From positions 11,286,449 to 11,350,448 of the forward strand of contig NC_077244.1 in NCBI RefSeq assembly GCF_947179165.1: a DNA stretch of 64,000 nucleotides. Reading direction: 5' to 3'. Every line of letters begins with the position of its first letter. The stretch's first letter is position 1. This document shows positions 25,460 to 39,122 of the stretch, piece by piece. The position numbers and the translations under genes were made by a program. The DNA comes from Solanum dulcamara. Lineage: Eukaryota > Streptophyta > Magnoliopsida > Solanales > Solanaceae. Under the pieces are notes generated by a model. It did not search any database. It had not been told where the DNA came from and saw only the letters and a program-made list of their open reading frames with translations.

Positions 25460-26228
25460 AAAATGTTGAAAATATAAGCAAGCGGAATTGGGTCCGAGTG
25501 AGATCATCTTGTTTTGTTTGCTATTCGAGAGGTCTAAGATATCGGTTCCATGTGAGGGGATGATGACTATATTGAGTCTCAAATCAAGACTCTATTTTTG
25601 CTCCAAAAATGTTCACGCAAACAAGAAAAGAATGACGAAATTAGCAAGATAATATTTTAGGACAACATTTTTATCATAATGACAACAAAAAATAAAAAAA
25701 AAATGGAATAAACATTACCTGTTGTTGGGCAGTAAATGAGGGTGTTTTGGTCACGAATCTACCCTTGTTCTTCAAGTAAAATCGAGTTCAAATTGAGAGA
25801 AAGTTCAAAAATTCTTTTACAAGAAAAGTATTCAAAATCAAAGGGTAAAAGTCTATTTTTTTGAGTATTTTGTCCGCCTTTTCTCTCCTCTGTCCGTATC
25901 CATGTAAGCCCCCCCTTTTACTTCTGTCCAATCCCTCTATTTATAGGTAGATGGAGATTAAATAAAAATAAAAATAAAAATGGATGATTAAAATAATGCG
26001 GAGTGGCAAATTAATAAAATAATGCGGAACGGACGAAAATATAAAATAATGCGGAACAGCAGAAATATAAAATAATAATTAATGGGGCAGATTATTAAAA
26101 TAATGCGACAAAATATTAAAATAATGCGGAATGGGGCGAAATATTAAAATAATGCGGAATGGGGCGAAATATTAAAATAATGCGGGATGAATAGAAGAAA
26201 TAAAAATAATGAAAGAAATATATACATA

Positions 26229-26496
<268 letters not shown>

Positions 26497-26570
26497 AAGG
26501 GGTATGGTCGGACATTATTTTATGAGTATAGGGAAATGGGGTGGGGACAAAACATGTTTAGTTTATTAAT

Positions 26571-27265
26571 AACAACAACAAACCCAGTATAATCCCATAG
26601 TGTGGGGTCTGGCGAGGGTAGAGTGTACGCAGACCTAACCCCCACCTTGAAAGGTAGGGCGGCTGTTTCCGAAAAACCCTCGGCTTTAAGAGAGGACAAG
26701 ATAAAAGGTCAGATAGGGGCAAACATATAGAAAACAAGATGAAAACAGGAATAACAAAAGGGAAAGTCGTGGTAGAGTGGTACGGGAAGAAAGAAGCATA
26801 ACTACAATAAATAAATAAATAAGATAAGATAAGATAGATAAGACAGTCAAAGTACAACGGCGCCACAACTATAAACAGCAATACAATGCAGAAATCAAAA
26901 GGCAATAAACAATGAGCAGAACTACAACTACTATGGTGCAAAAGATGAATCACTTAGCCTTTAATCCTAATCTGAGTCCTCCACAAAGAAAATTATAGTG
27001 CGCTAATGTGCCTACTAATAGGGTAGGATAACGCGACTATGTACTAGCCTTCTACCCGAATGCGGGTCCTCCACACACTCCTATCTAAGGTCATGTCCTC
27101 GGTAAGCTGTAACTGCGCCATGTCTTGTCTAATCACCTCTCCCCAATATTTCTTCGGCCTACCCCTACCTCTTCTGAAGCCATCCATGGCCAACCTCTCA
27201 CACCTTCTCACTGGGGCATCTGTGTCTCTCCTCTTCACATACCCAAACCACCTAAGTCTCTCCTC
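26571..27265 (-). mobile_element. 5'-truncated RTE-type LINE
   Basis: A 695 bp insertion with target duplication TTAAT (26566-26570 and 27266-27270), absent from the other Tat LTR. On the minus strand it begins inside the end of the LINE reverse-transcriptase protein. 27044-27238 reads [32 protein letters not shown] and [10 protein letters not shown], the conserved C-terminus of plant RTE elements. A 3' untranslated part follows and ends in a TTG-type tail. The tail region also resembles the 3' end of the Solanaceae TS SINE, which is thought to borrow the RTE machinery. It is a dead-on-arrival copy. Confidence 0.88.
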
Positions 27266-28404
27266 TTAATATGTGTGTATATATATATATTTGTTTTTTT
27301 TTTGTTTTTTTTTTCTAAAAAGTGGGGAGGGGACAATTTTGCTTTTTATTTCTATTATTATTTTATAGGGTTAGGGGGGCGTGCATGGAATATTAAATTG
27401 GTATAGGGGTATGGGGAGGGGGACAAAACATGGTAGGAATAAATATATATATATATATATATATATATTTATTTTTCTGAAAAAAGAAAAAAATGATTAT
27501 TGTTAATATAGGGGCACACGTGGCTTCATTTTTATTTATTTATTATTATTATTTCTGATTTTTTTTATAAAGTATAAAAATTTGAAAAACTATTTAATGA
27601 TTTTAGTCTAGTGATGTGTAAATTAGTTTATGTACAGTATATAGGTAGAATGAGATGTGAAATTGGAGGGATGGTATATATTATTTCCCTGTTGTAGTAT
27701 TAATGGAAGAATTAAAAAGTTGTTAATATAATATTAATTATGTGTTATTTAGGGGAAGAAATGAAAACATAAAATTAATCAATTAATTTATGAAATAATT
27801 ATTAGAAATAAATAAAATCTTTTTATGGGCCAATTTTAAATATTACTAAAAAAGGTAATAATTATACAAACTATATACATTATCTTAAAACAATAAAGAT
27901 GACAAAATTATTTCAAAATAACTTGAAAAATATTTCGAGAGTTTTTTTTTTTTATTTATTATTATTTTTATTATTTTTTTTTATGAAATCTAATTATTTC
28001 AATTTATTTGAAGAGGCTAGAATTAAAATAAGATGGGTAAACGTAAATTAATTAACAAGTTTCTTAATTTTGACAAAGTGGAATAATTAACTCAAGTTTA
28101 AACTAATTAACTTGAAATGTGAGTCTATTAATTAGGCCAAACTAATTAACAAAATATTTATAAAAAAATCTTTCTGAGACAATTTTTGAATAAATGATAA
28201 ATATGTATATATTAATGGTCAAGAATTATTTAATATATATATATGCCAAAAAATATTTTAAAATAATAATAATATATACATATTTTGTTATTATGTATAT
28301 ATATATATATATATTTTAAAATTTTTAATTAATTTTTTTTATTATTTATTTATTGATTTATTTAAAATTATTACGTTGTGTGGGGTCAAAATTGGGTGTC
28401 AACA

Positions 28405-28696
28405 ATGATTATGCCAATGAGAAATAGTTTCGGCGGATACATGAACCATGTGCATCTCCAATGGGTTCCAATTTGAATTACAGTGGATGAGTATCATTAG
28501 GACAAACATGCATCACTTTATTTGACATCACATTACATTGTATTGCATTACATCATATCTGTCATCGTGAAGTTGTGGATGTACCCTATGTTGTCTCTAT
28601 GGTTGACATACTTGATATTGATGAGACTTATTTGGAGATTCTAATGAGCTATTATTGATCTATGTGTCATATGAACTGTGTACTCTAGATTGGGTT
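28405..28696 (+). repeat. Second piece of the split right LTR of the oldest gypsy
   Basis: Sequence matching 3533-3700 (attatgccaatg...ggcggata...atgggtt) between the Tat element and the next solo LTR. No gene. Confidence 0.6.
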
Positions 28697-28823
28697 TGTG
28701 ACACCACCAAAATTTCTTCACTAAGATTCGGACCCTTCTTCGTATACGTGTAGGATCGAACTCGACTATTGTGAAGTGTATGCAGGAGTTAGGATGAGTT
28801 CCTAAGTAATTGAAGAGCGTTAG

Positions 28824-30973
28824 TGTCACGCCCCGAGAGGGTACCCTAGGCGTGGCCGGCACTCAGAAACCATCTCTGGCTTCCGAGAGAACCACTTGGT
28901 CTCATTACTCATTTATTCATCAGCGGAAGACTTAATAATACTAATGTGGGCTTGTCATAAACAAAGGAAAAATAGATAATTCTTAGAAGAAGTAGTTTCT
29001 AAGGAGAACTACTCCGATTACATCATCAAACTCTGTCTATGAAGCCTCTAATACTCTTAGATGGTGCCAATGACATGTCCATGGCTACCTCAAAAGAAAC
29101 ATCACACTCAACAATAATAAAAGGATAAGGAGTTCCTTTGAATACAAGAAGGACTCACCAAATAGTCGAAAAGAAATGATCTTCAACGATGCGCCTGTTG
29201 AGGATCTCTAATACCTGTATCTACATCATAAAACGATGCAGGTCAAATGACGTCAGTACGTGGAATGTACGAGTATGTAAAATGGCAGGAAGGTAAGGAC
29301 AGATATCAAGAAACTCCTCTCAATAAAACTCAGCTCAGAACTCAACATTATCTCAACATCAATATGTAATGCAAGTTTAAAATATAAAAATAATAGTAAT
29401 AAGCAATGCTTACTCAGTTGGGAGTTTCTCTAACCGACAACCATCACGTATGAGCTAGCGATGATACAACAAAGCGATGTTGTTGCCACATCCATCCAAT
29501 ATCTTGCCAGGGTAAAGGACATCACCATCTTGGATCCATTCATCAAAGTCCTCTTTTTGGGACTTAAGAGGCATAGCCTCCATCCTACGCTGGCTACGTA
29601 GTTCTGGGGTTTGAGTCAATTAAACTCTTATCCAACTCGGTGCTCAATACTACTCCCAAAATATGTGCTCATATTAAACTCATCATCTAGTCTCATTGGA
29701 CTTTAATTTAAATCATCAAACTCATCTCATTTCATGTTCATCAATCATTATACTTCCAAAAAACATCATTTACATCTCATCAAAACATCTTGCTCAAAAT
29801 ATCATTTGCTCAAATTCATTCAAACTCAACTCTTTTGCTCTTTTAAAACTCAATAAAATACATATATAGTATTAATTCATATAACTTTCTTTTTATCAAT
29901 GAAAATAATAAAAAACCAACATCTTTACTCAAAACATATGTAAAAATATTCATGAACATCAAATCAATTAGGATTCATGGGAAAGTATCCATGAATAATA
30001 ATTCCAATAATATGAGAGATAACAATAATAATAATATTAATGCATAAATATATCAAACTCAATAGAAGAAGAATTAATTCATCTAGAATTCAAGATTTGG
30101 ATAAAACTCAACTATAACTCAATTATAATGAATTTAAATATTGGGGGCATGGACGAACTCAATCCAATGCTATGAAATCCTTACATACCTTAAATCCGAA
30201 GGTTTACTCCGAACTTGAACACTCTTGGACCCCTAGTCTTTTCTTCTCGCCGGAGCGTTTTGTGTACTACCCGGAGTATAAGAATAACCGGAGTAGTATT
30301 TTTATACTATTAAAACTAAAACTATATTTGAGAAGAAGTATATAGAAAGAAGAAATGCTTAAGAAAGCTTGATGAATAAAATGAGGAAATAAGGTGGGTA
30401 TTTATAGGTGGGAAAGAGTGACCTAACAATAAATAAAATAATTATAAAGAAAAATCTGAAAATTTAATGAAATATATTGATGTCATGGATGATGTTAAAT
30501 GGAGGACAATTTATGTCATGAATGATGTCAAATGTATCTAGATGTTTCCATGGTAGGTAAGATGAGTTCTTTTTAACAGAATACTCTTTTTCGAAGCTGC
30601 GTTTGAATAAGATAAATTCCTTATTAGGATTTGGTGTCTTCATAAGAATTGTAGATATGGAAGTCTAGTTTCATATCGTTCAAGAACCAACCAATTTGGA
30701 GCAACTTACAGTGATATATGAATTTTCTTCTATAAACACTCAATTCCGTCATAGTACTATATCTTGCAAAGATTAATTTATTTGACCTACTTATACTCCG
30801 AATCTTAAGATATGTTCTTCATGAAATTTGTAGGTAAGGATGTTGTGGTTATCCGGAAATTTGAATCACCTAATATGGACCAACTCATGAAAAGTTATGC
30901 CCAAAATACAGAGGCTGTATTATTTTCGTCGAGAATTGAAATACCGACAGACAACATTTTAGGGGTTGTTACC
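28824..30973 (-). mobile_element. Solo chromovirus LTR, minus strand
   Basis: A 2,150 bp insertion with duplication GTTAG at 28819-28823 and 30974-30978. In plus reading it starts tgtcacgccccgagagggta and ends gggttgttacc. The final base differs from the expected terminal A. Its true orientation is minus: its reverse complement ends ...ggggcgtgaca and matches 41930-42846. No coding region. It interrupts the solo LTR just after agtaattgaagagc. Confidence 0.8.
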
Positions 30974-31259
30974 GTTAGAGGTGATGTGGGGTCATAAAGG
31001 ATCCCTAAGACCAAGCTAAAGAATTCGTCTTGGCTAAGTTTTAGAATGAGTCCGTATAAGGGGGGTCGACTTCTAACGATCATATCTTTTGAAATATGAC
31101 GATCTGGATGGCCCATGACCTATTAAATTAAAGGTCTTCGAGTCTCCTTTCCAATGCCTCCAAGATTGTAATTTTTGGAGTTTAGAGTCAAAAGTTATAA
31201 CTATCCTAAGACGGACTAGTACTGCAGGAATTTCAGGACTGGGTGGTAACTCCTGGAAA

Positions 31260-31560
31260 CCTGGGCTTGGCGCCGCAGTGGCGCGATGCACCACTATCGC
31301 GCCAGGAACAAGCATCAGTAGTTTGGTCCCTGGCGCGGCGCGCTACTACGAGATGTGCAGGGTTTTTAAGCCTATTTTCCAGAACTCAGAAAATATAGGC
31401 TTGGCGCTGTAAGGGCGCGACGCGCCACTATAGCGCCATAAGACAACCTCAGTAGTTTGGTCCTTGGCGCGGCGCGCCACTATCAGATGTGCAGGTTTTA
31501 AGCCTAAATTCGACTTGGCGCTGCAGTGGCGCGATGCACCACTGTAGCACCAGGAGGATT
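31260..31560. repeat. GC-rich tandem cassette in the solo LTR
   Basis: Two full copies and one partial copy of a unit beginning cttggcgc-gcagtggcgcga and containing cagtagtttggtcc-tggcgcggcgcgc. The unit is GC-rich in an AT-rich LTR and full of short palindromes (ggcgcgcc, ggcgc...gcgcc). The young Tekay LTRs hold one shorter form at 32441-32555. Confidence 0.8.
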
Positions 31561-32051
31561 TTAGCCCATTTTTCTAGATTTTTGAGGAAGGGCAAATTGG
31601 ACATTTTCCCAAATTATATATAAACTGATTTGGTCACGTTTTGGACCATTATTTCAGCCCCTTCCTCTCTCTAAAAGCCCTAGAAATCCCCTCTCTTCTC
31701 CTTCAAATCCATCTCCAACAAGGATTACCTTCAAATACTTCAAAGATTCAAGCTTCCCATTGAAAGACCCAACATCAACATTTCTTCAAAGTCTTCACCA
31801 AGGTATGCAAGACTACTCAAAGCATGGGTTGAGTCCACCCATGTGCCCTACATCTTCTTTGAGATTGATTGTTCATAAGAATGAAGTTTATTGATAGAGT
31901 TAGGTCCAAATAGGTCCTTTTCATCTATTAACCTAATTTTTATTATGTTGATGTTGTGGAGTCAAGAAAGTGATGTGCTACATGTTGGTATGAGTTGATT
32001 GAGATGAGAGGTCAAACATATATTGTTAATTTTCTTAACTATGTTGATTAT

Positions 32052-34318
32052 TGTAACACCCCAAAAAATTTCTACGCCAAGACCCGAACCATTTCTCATA
32101 GGCATATAGGATCGAACTCGATGAATTCTAGTTGTATATATAAGTTAACATCAATTACTAAGTAATTGAAGGGTATTAGATGTGATTTAGGGTCATAAGG
32201 GATCCCTAAAACCAAGCCAAGTCAAAAGAATTCGTCTTGGCTAATTTTCCGAATGAGTTTATATAAGGGTCAACTTCAAACAACCATATCTACTGGAATA
32301 TAGCGAATTGGGTGGACCATAACCTATCAAATTAAAGGTCTTTGAGTCTTCTTTCCAACGCCACCAAGATTGCAATTTTTGGAGTTTGGAGTCAAAAGTT
32401 ATGACCATTTTACGACAAACTATCACTGCAGAAATTTTTGGCCTGGCGCTGCAGTGGCGCCCCGCGCCACTATAGCGCCCCGCGCCACTATAGCGCCCGA
32501 AACTAGCCTCAGTAGTTTGGGTGCTGGCGCGGCGCGCCAGCTATCGCGCCAGCAATGTTTTTGGCTCATTTTCCAGATTTTAAGGTCATTTTAGTCTCTT
32601 TTTTGTTTCAAACCAAAGTGAGGTCGTTTTGGGGACTAAATTGACCCTATCTAAAGCTCCTAAACCTTCTAACTCTCTCATTTTTCTCACAATTAGACTC
32701 AATATACTAAACTCCTCTTCTCTCAAACTCTCCCAAGAGCTTCAAGGCAAGGTTAGGGTTTCCAATTCAAGACATTCAAGTCTCAATTCTTCCTCAAGTT
32801 CTCATAGAGATTTTATGTCCCCAAGGTATGTGGGTTTTCATCCATGGGTTCTTCCACCCATAGAGCCCAAATGTTTTTCTCAACTTTGTATATAAATTCT
32901 AAATGATGAAATCTTATGGTATTTTACATGATGATTCAAAATGCATATATTATGGTATACTTGAAGCTTATTATGTTTAAATGGATATGTTGACTCTTAA
33001 TTTCAAGTGATGAGTTTTTAGGGATTTTCATACTACGATTTCAAATGTATAAATTCTTGAATATTTGAAGTTTATTACCTATATTGACTTATGTTGATTC
33101 ATATTTACATGAAATGGATAGTTTATCAAGGTACTTATATGAAGGTTTGAAAGTAGTTTTAAAGTGCATATGTTGGGTTATTTTAAGATGTTTGATTAGA
33201 TGCATTCATATCACTCTCATGCATACAAGTATTCTTTAAATGTATTTGAAAGTTATATGAAATGAACCCACCTAGTTTTCTTATGTTAAAATGAAAGTTA
33301 TGAAGCAAATGCCCATGATTAAGGGAATCTTGAGAAATGATTGAATGATGATGAAAGGGCTTTTAGCCCATGAAGGTATTCAACGTGAAGGGATAATTCT
33401 CACATAGTTGAATCAAATGAAATGTTTAATGAGCTATTCCACCGAAAATGATTTGATGTCTAAAATTATACAATGCTTATGTTATTATGATATATAAATG
33501 CTATTCTGTGGGATTTGACCTAGCACCGAATGTAGCATGTAGATGGGGACTCGACCTAAGGGGTCCTTAAGTAAAATCTCATGTTGCAGTAACTATGTGC
33601 CACCATAGGAGCCCTTGTCGGCTAGGCCCTTGTAGCCACCAAATGTTAAATAAATGAATGTAAATTGAATGGAGTTCTACCCGGCAAGTAGACTCCCCGT
33701 GCCAACGTAGGGGGTTATGTTGGATTCCATGTAATAGCTCGTATGGTCTTAAATGTCGGTTATGGTCATTTCTCTACAAAAATGAATATTTTAAGGTTTC
33801 CTATAATGATGTTCAATGCATGCATTCACTCATGCATATTGATTTTCTCATGTCCCTCTTATGTTCTTCATTTCATAGCATACTCACATATTTAGTACAT
33901 TCAAAGTACTAACGCATACTTTTGCCTACATGATGTCACCATGTAGGAACCGACGCCGCCCCTCGATCTTCTCCACGTGGCTAACTCGTATTAGTTGAAG
34001 ATTTGCTAGTGGTGAGTTCTCATGTTTCGGGAACAACATCCCTTTTATTCTAAGCTTTAGTTATGTGGAATAGTAAGACTTTATTTAAAGCATTTCGTGA
34101 CACTTATATTGAGGGTGAGCTAGGGACATGTCTTAGCCCCCGCCAAGTCTATTAGTAGAGGTATGTTTGGACATAAATGGATAAATGTTTTTATTTCCGC
34201 TTATTATTATTTACTATTACCAATGAAAGGCTTAATAAATGCTAAGAGGCTTGGGTGAGGTACCTTCGGGTATCTCATTTGCCGTGTCACGTTTAGGCCC
34301 TAGGCTTGGGTCGTGACA
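32052..34318 (+). repeat. 5' LTR of the Tekay-like element
   Basis: This 2,267 bp LTR starts tgtaacacccc and ends gggtcgtgaca. An 18-bp unit (cccgcgccactatagcgc) is doubled at 32461-32496 and single in the 3' LTR, which accounts for the 18 bp length difference. Small open frames at 32370-32895 recur in the 3' LTR and are not conserved coding sequence. Confidence 0.95.
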
Positions 34319-34322
34319 AACT

Positions 34323-34334
34323 TGGTATCAGAGC
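34323..34334 (+). other. Primer binding site of the Tekay-like element
   Basis: tggtatcagagc, four bases after the 5' LTR, complementary to the 3' end of initiator tRNA-Met. Confidence 0.95.
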
Positions 34335-34532
34335 ACGAGGTTTTGAAATAGTCCTCAGAGTCCAACATACCGCGTTAAATAGGGTCTTGTTCATGGTTGT
34401 GAAGCGCGCCACAATTATGAATGGGAGGCTATGAGACGTTTAGGAAAGTTTTTCACTTCTTTCAAATTCATGTCGTGCCTTAGAGTGTCCTAAGCTTTCC
34501 TATAACTAACAACCTATTTCGTGTTTCTTTAG

Positions 34533-36308
34533 ATGATGCCTCGTGGAAGACCACCTCGAAGGGCAAGGGTACCACCCTGAAGGGCAAGGGTTGACGATGA
34601 GGACCAACCTCCTCCGGTTCCGGATATCCCACATTACGAGGAAGGGGTGTCCCATGCCGAGTTCTGAAATGTCATCAAATTATTGGCTCAAGATGTGGCC
34701 AACCAAGGGCGTCAACGTGTTCCCCCTCCCCAAGTACAAAATACGGCCACTAGGATTCGGGAGTTTCAAAGGATGAATCCACCGGATTTTGATGGTTCTA
34801 AAATAGATGAGGACCCTATGGAGTTCATTGAGGAGGTGTATCGGATTGTGGCAATCTTGGATGTACCATCGAATGAAAAGGCCAAGCTAGTGGCCTATCA
34901 ACTCAAGGGTGTGGCTCGAGTGTGGTACGAGCAATGGGTTGTTGAGAGGGGTGAGGAAGTTGGGTCGATTGAATAAGAAGAATTCAAAGGTGCTTTCTTA
35001 GACCGTTTCTTTCCATTGGAGTTGAGGGAGGCCAAGGTCCAAGAGTTCATCAACCTCCGACAAGGAAGCATGAGTGTGAGGGAATATGCCCTCAAATTTA
35101 CAAGGTTGTCCAAATATGCTCCCTTCATGGTCTCCGACTCCCGCGCAAGGATGAGTAAGTTTGTTTCCGATGTTTCAAGCTTGGTGTCCAAAGAGTGCAA
35201 AACGGCCATGTTGGTCAAGGAGATGGATATCTCCCGGTTAATGACTTATGCCGAACAAATTGAAGAAGAGAAGTTGAGGGAAAGGTCTAGAGGGTTCAAA
35301 AGGGTTAGAGTGGATGGTGGAGGGTTCAACCCTCAAAGGTCTGGTCATGGTGGCATTAGCAAGGGCTAAGGCAGTCAACGATTCTTGGGGCAAGGTTCTA
35401 CAAATGCCCCCACTCCCAAATTCAACAAAGACAAGGGTCCTAACTTAATGACCCCAAGAGATAATATTGGTACCCAAGCTTTTCCCTCATGTGGGAAGTG
35501 TGGGAAGGCCCACAAAGGGGAGTGCTTGGCGGGCTCAAATGCGTGCTTCAAATGCGGCAAGCTGGGTCATCATGCTCGGGATTGTAGAAGTGGTGGTGGT
35601 GGTAGGCCTCAAGGCCAAGTTGCTCATGGCCAACAAGCTCAAGGAAGTGGCCAATGCACCAACCGTTTCTATGCATTGCAAGGGAGGCAAGGAGTTGAGG
35701 TGGCCCCAAATGTTGTTACTGGTATGTTAAAGGTCTTTACTTTTGATGTATATGCATTGTTGGATCCCGATGCAAACTTGTCATTTGTTACCCCATTCTT
35801 AGCAAATAGGTTTGATGTGTCACCCGAAATGTTATTAGAGCCTTATTTGGTGTCTACCCCCGTGGGTGAATCAGTTATTGCTAGGAAGGTCTATAGGGGT
35901 TGTCCCGTGTCTATTTTTCATAAAGTTATTCCTTGTGATCTCATTGAGCTTGATATGATAGATTTCGATGTCATCCTTAGGATGGATTGGTTAGATGCAT
36001 CTTATGCTTCCATAGATTGTAGGACTCGTCGAGTCAAGTTCCAATTTCCTAATGAGTCCGTTATTGAATGGGAGGGCCATGATTCGGTGGTGAAGAGTAG
36101 GTTCATTTCTTATCTTAAGGCTCGAAAGATGATTTCTAAGGGTTGTATTTATCACATTGTGAGGGTGAGGGATGTCGACTCCGAAAGTCCTCCTCTTGAG
36201 TCGGTTCCCTTAGTCAATGAGTTCCCCGATGTCTTTCCTGATGACCTTCCCGGTGTTCCTCCTGAAAGGGAAGTTGATTTTGGTATCGATCTCCTCCCCG
36301 ACACCTAA
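34533..36308 (+). pseudogene. Gag and protease part of the Tekay-like polyprotein
   Basis: Translation from the ATG at 34533 begins MMPRGRPPRRARVPP. The gag core is at 34770-35240 (MNPPDFDGSKIDEDPMEF, GVARVWYEQW, LRQGSMSVREYALKF), and a CCHC knuckle [14 protein letters not shown] is at 35544-35585. The protease follows at 35700-35990, where the active-site triplet normally read as D-P/S/T-G is D-P-D (35763-35771). In-frame stops occur at 34578, 34665, 34974, 35367 and 36306. All five fit C-to-T changes of CGA or CAA codons. The frame is otherwise continuous with pol. Gag packages RNA; protease matures the polyprotein. Confidence 0.92.
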
Positions 36309-39122
36309 CCTATCTCTATTCCTCCTTATCGGATGGCCCCAGCAGAACTGAAAGAGTTGAAGGAACAATTAAAGGACTTATTAGAAAAGGGGGTCATAAG
36401 GCCCAGTATTTCACCGTGGGGTGCTCCTGTGCTATTTGTAAGGAAGAAGGATGGGACACTTCGCATGTGCATAGACTATCGGCAATTGAACAAGGTAACT
36501 ATTAATAACAAGTACCCAATTCCTAGAATAGATGACTTGTTCGATCAATTGCAAGGGGCAAGTCACTTCTCCAAGATTGACCTTCGGTCCGGCTATCACC
36601 AACTAAAGGTGAGAGAGTGTGACATTCCCAAAACGGCCTTTCGAACAAGGTATGGTCACTTTGAGTTTGTGGTGATGAGTTTTGGGTTGACGAATGCGCC
36701 AGCGGTTTTTATGGACCTAATGAATAGAGTGTTCAAGCCCTACCTTGATACTTTTGTTGTAGTCTTCATCGATGATATTTTTATTTACTCTCGGGGCGAG
36801 GAAGAACATAAAAATCCCTTGAGGGTTGTACTTCAAACGTTGAGGGATAGATAATTGTTTGCAAAATTTAGTAAGTGTGAATTTTGGTTGAAGGAGGTGG
36901 CATTTCTTGGTCACGTAGTGTCTGGTGACAAAATCCAGGTTGATCCTAAGAAAACGGAGGTTGTGAAGAATTGGCCTAGACCATTGTCTCCTTCGGACAT
37001 TAGGAGCTTCTTAGGTCTAGCCGGATACTATAAAAGGTTCGTCAAAGGGTTTTCTTCTATCTCATCTCCTATGACGAAACTGACCCAAAAGAAAGCGAAA
37101 TTCATATGGACGAATGAGTGTGAAAAGAGTTTCCAAACCTTGAAATATCGACTTACCTCCGCTCCTATTTTGACTCTACCAAAAGGATTAGAAGGGTTTG
37201 TGGTTTATTGTGATGCTTCGAAAATTGGTTTGGGTTGTGTCTTAATGCAAAATGGCAAGGTCGTAGCCTATGCTTCTAGGCAATTGAAGGTGCATGAGCA
37301 TAACTACCCTACCCATGACCTTGAATTGGCGGCCGTTGTTTTTGCTTTGAAGATTTGGCGGCATTACCTCTATGGAGTGCATGTGGATGTGTATACCGAT
37401 CACAAAAGTCTTCAATACGTGTTCACCCAAAAGGACCTTAATCTAAGACAAAGAAGGTGGCTAGAACTCCTCAAGGACTATGACATGAGTGTGCATTACC
37501 ATCCGGGTAAAGCTAATGTGGTTGCCGATGCACTTAGTAGAGTGTCTATGGGGAGTGTGGCCCATGTTGATGAAGGGAATAGGGAGTTGGTGAAAGATGT
37601 TCACCGGTTGGCTAGATTAGGGGTGAAGTTGTGGGGTACCAATAATGGTGGCATGGTTGTTCAAAATGGGTCCGAATCCTCTTTGGTGGTGGACGTTAAG
37701 TCAACTCAAGATCTTGACCCGACGTTTGTTGAATTAAAGAAGTTGGTAAAGGAAAAAAAGGTAGGGGTCTTTTCCCAAGGGGGGGATGGGGTGCTATACT
37801 ACCAAGGTCGATTATGTGTTCCGGATGTGGATGGCATAAGGAGCTTAATTTTGAAGGAGGACCACAATTCTTCATACTCAATTCATCCCGGTTCGATGAA
37901 AATGTACCAAGACTTAAAAGAATTTTATTGGTGGGGTGGGATGAAGAAAGACATAGCGAGGTTCGTATCTGAATATCCGAATTGCCAACAAGTAAAGGTC
38001 GAACATCAAAGGCCGGGTGCCCTAGCCCAAGACATTGAAATTCCTACTTGGAAGTGGGAAGATGTGAATATGGATTTTGTAGTGGGTTTGCCTCATACCC
38101 GGAAGCGTCATGATTCGATTTGGGTAATTGTTGATAGGATGACTAAGTCGGCTCACTTTCTACCGGTTAAAACTTTCTATAGTGCCGAAGACTATGCCAA
38201 GTTGTATATTCGGGAGTTGGTAAGGTTGCATGGTGTGCCGTTGTCAATTATTTCGGATCGCGGTACCCAATTTACTTCTCACTTTTGGAGATTATTTCAA
38301 AAGGGCCTCGGTACTAAGGTAAAGTTGAGCACCGCATTCCATCCTCAAACAGATGGACAAGCCGAAATGACAATTCAAACACTAGAGGATATGTTAAGGG
38401 CTTGCGTGTTGGAGTTCAAAGGGAATTGGGATGATCATCTACCACTCATCGAGTTTTCCTATAATAATAGTTACCACTCAAGTATTGAAATGGCGCCATT
38501 TGAGGCTTTGTATGAGAGACGGTGTAGATCTCCGGTTGGTTGGTTCGAAGTAGGTGAGATGACCTTGTTGGGCCCCGATTTGGTACTTGATGCTTTAAAG
38601 AAAGTGAAGCTCATTAGAGAAAGGTTGAAAATGGTGCAAAGTCGTCAAAAATCATATTCCGACACTAGAAGAAGGGATCTTGAGTTTAATGTGGATGACT
38701 GGGTGTATTTGAAGGTTTCACCCATGAAGTGTGTGGTTCGATTTGGTAAGAAAGGAAAATTGAGCCCTAGGTATGTAGGGCCGTATAAAATCTTACGGCG
38801 CGTTGGCAAAGTTGCTTATGAGTTGGAGTTACCATTGGAAATGGCCATGGTTCACCCAGTGTTTCATGTGTCCATGTTGAGAAAATGTGTGGGTGATCCT
38901 AATTCTATTGTTCCTTTGGAAGTAGTGAATGTTGAAGAAAACTTGACCTATGAAGAGGTCCCGGTTGAAATTTTGGATCGGCAAATTAAGAGGTTGAGGA
39001 ACAAAGAGGTTGCATCTGTTAAACTCCTTTGGAGAAATCAACAAGTTGAAAGCGCTACATGGGAAGCGGAAACGGATATGATGAAACGTTATCCTCACCT
39101 TTTCCATTCTACTCAAGTCTAA
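36309..39122 (+). pseudogene. RT, RNase H, integrase and chromodomain of the Tekay-like polyprotein
   Basis: Same frame as gag. Reverse transcriptase: [36 protein letters not shown] and FIDD box at 36765-36776, with one stop (TAA, 36852). After it a 755-codon open frame holds the RT thumb, RNase H ([25 protein letters not shown]), integrase zinc region ([10 protein letters not shown] ... [10 protein letters not shown]) and DDE core ([28 protein letters not shown]). GPY motif (RYVGPYKIL) and chromodomain ([11 protein letters not shown] ... [10 protein letters not shown]) follow. The first zinc-region Cys is Tyr at 37974-37976. Except for the stop and this change, the enzymes look complete. Confidence 0.94.

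Noticed and set aside
32441..32555. GC-rich block as CpG island or rRNA fragment
   Set aside because: It is part of an LTR, repeated in the other LTR and in a related solo LTR, and has no rRNA-like sequence.
34543..35730. Additional plus-strand frames at 34543-34776 and 35467-35730
   Set aside because: They are out of frame with the clear gag-pol frame and have no domain; shadows only.
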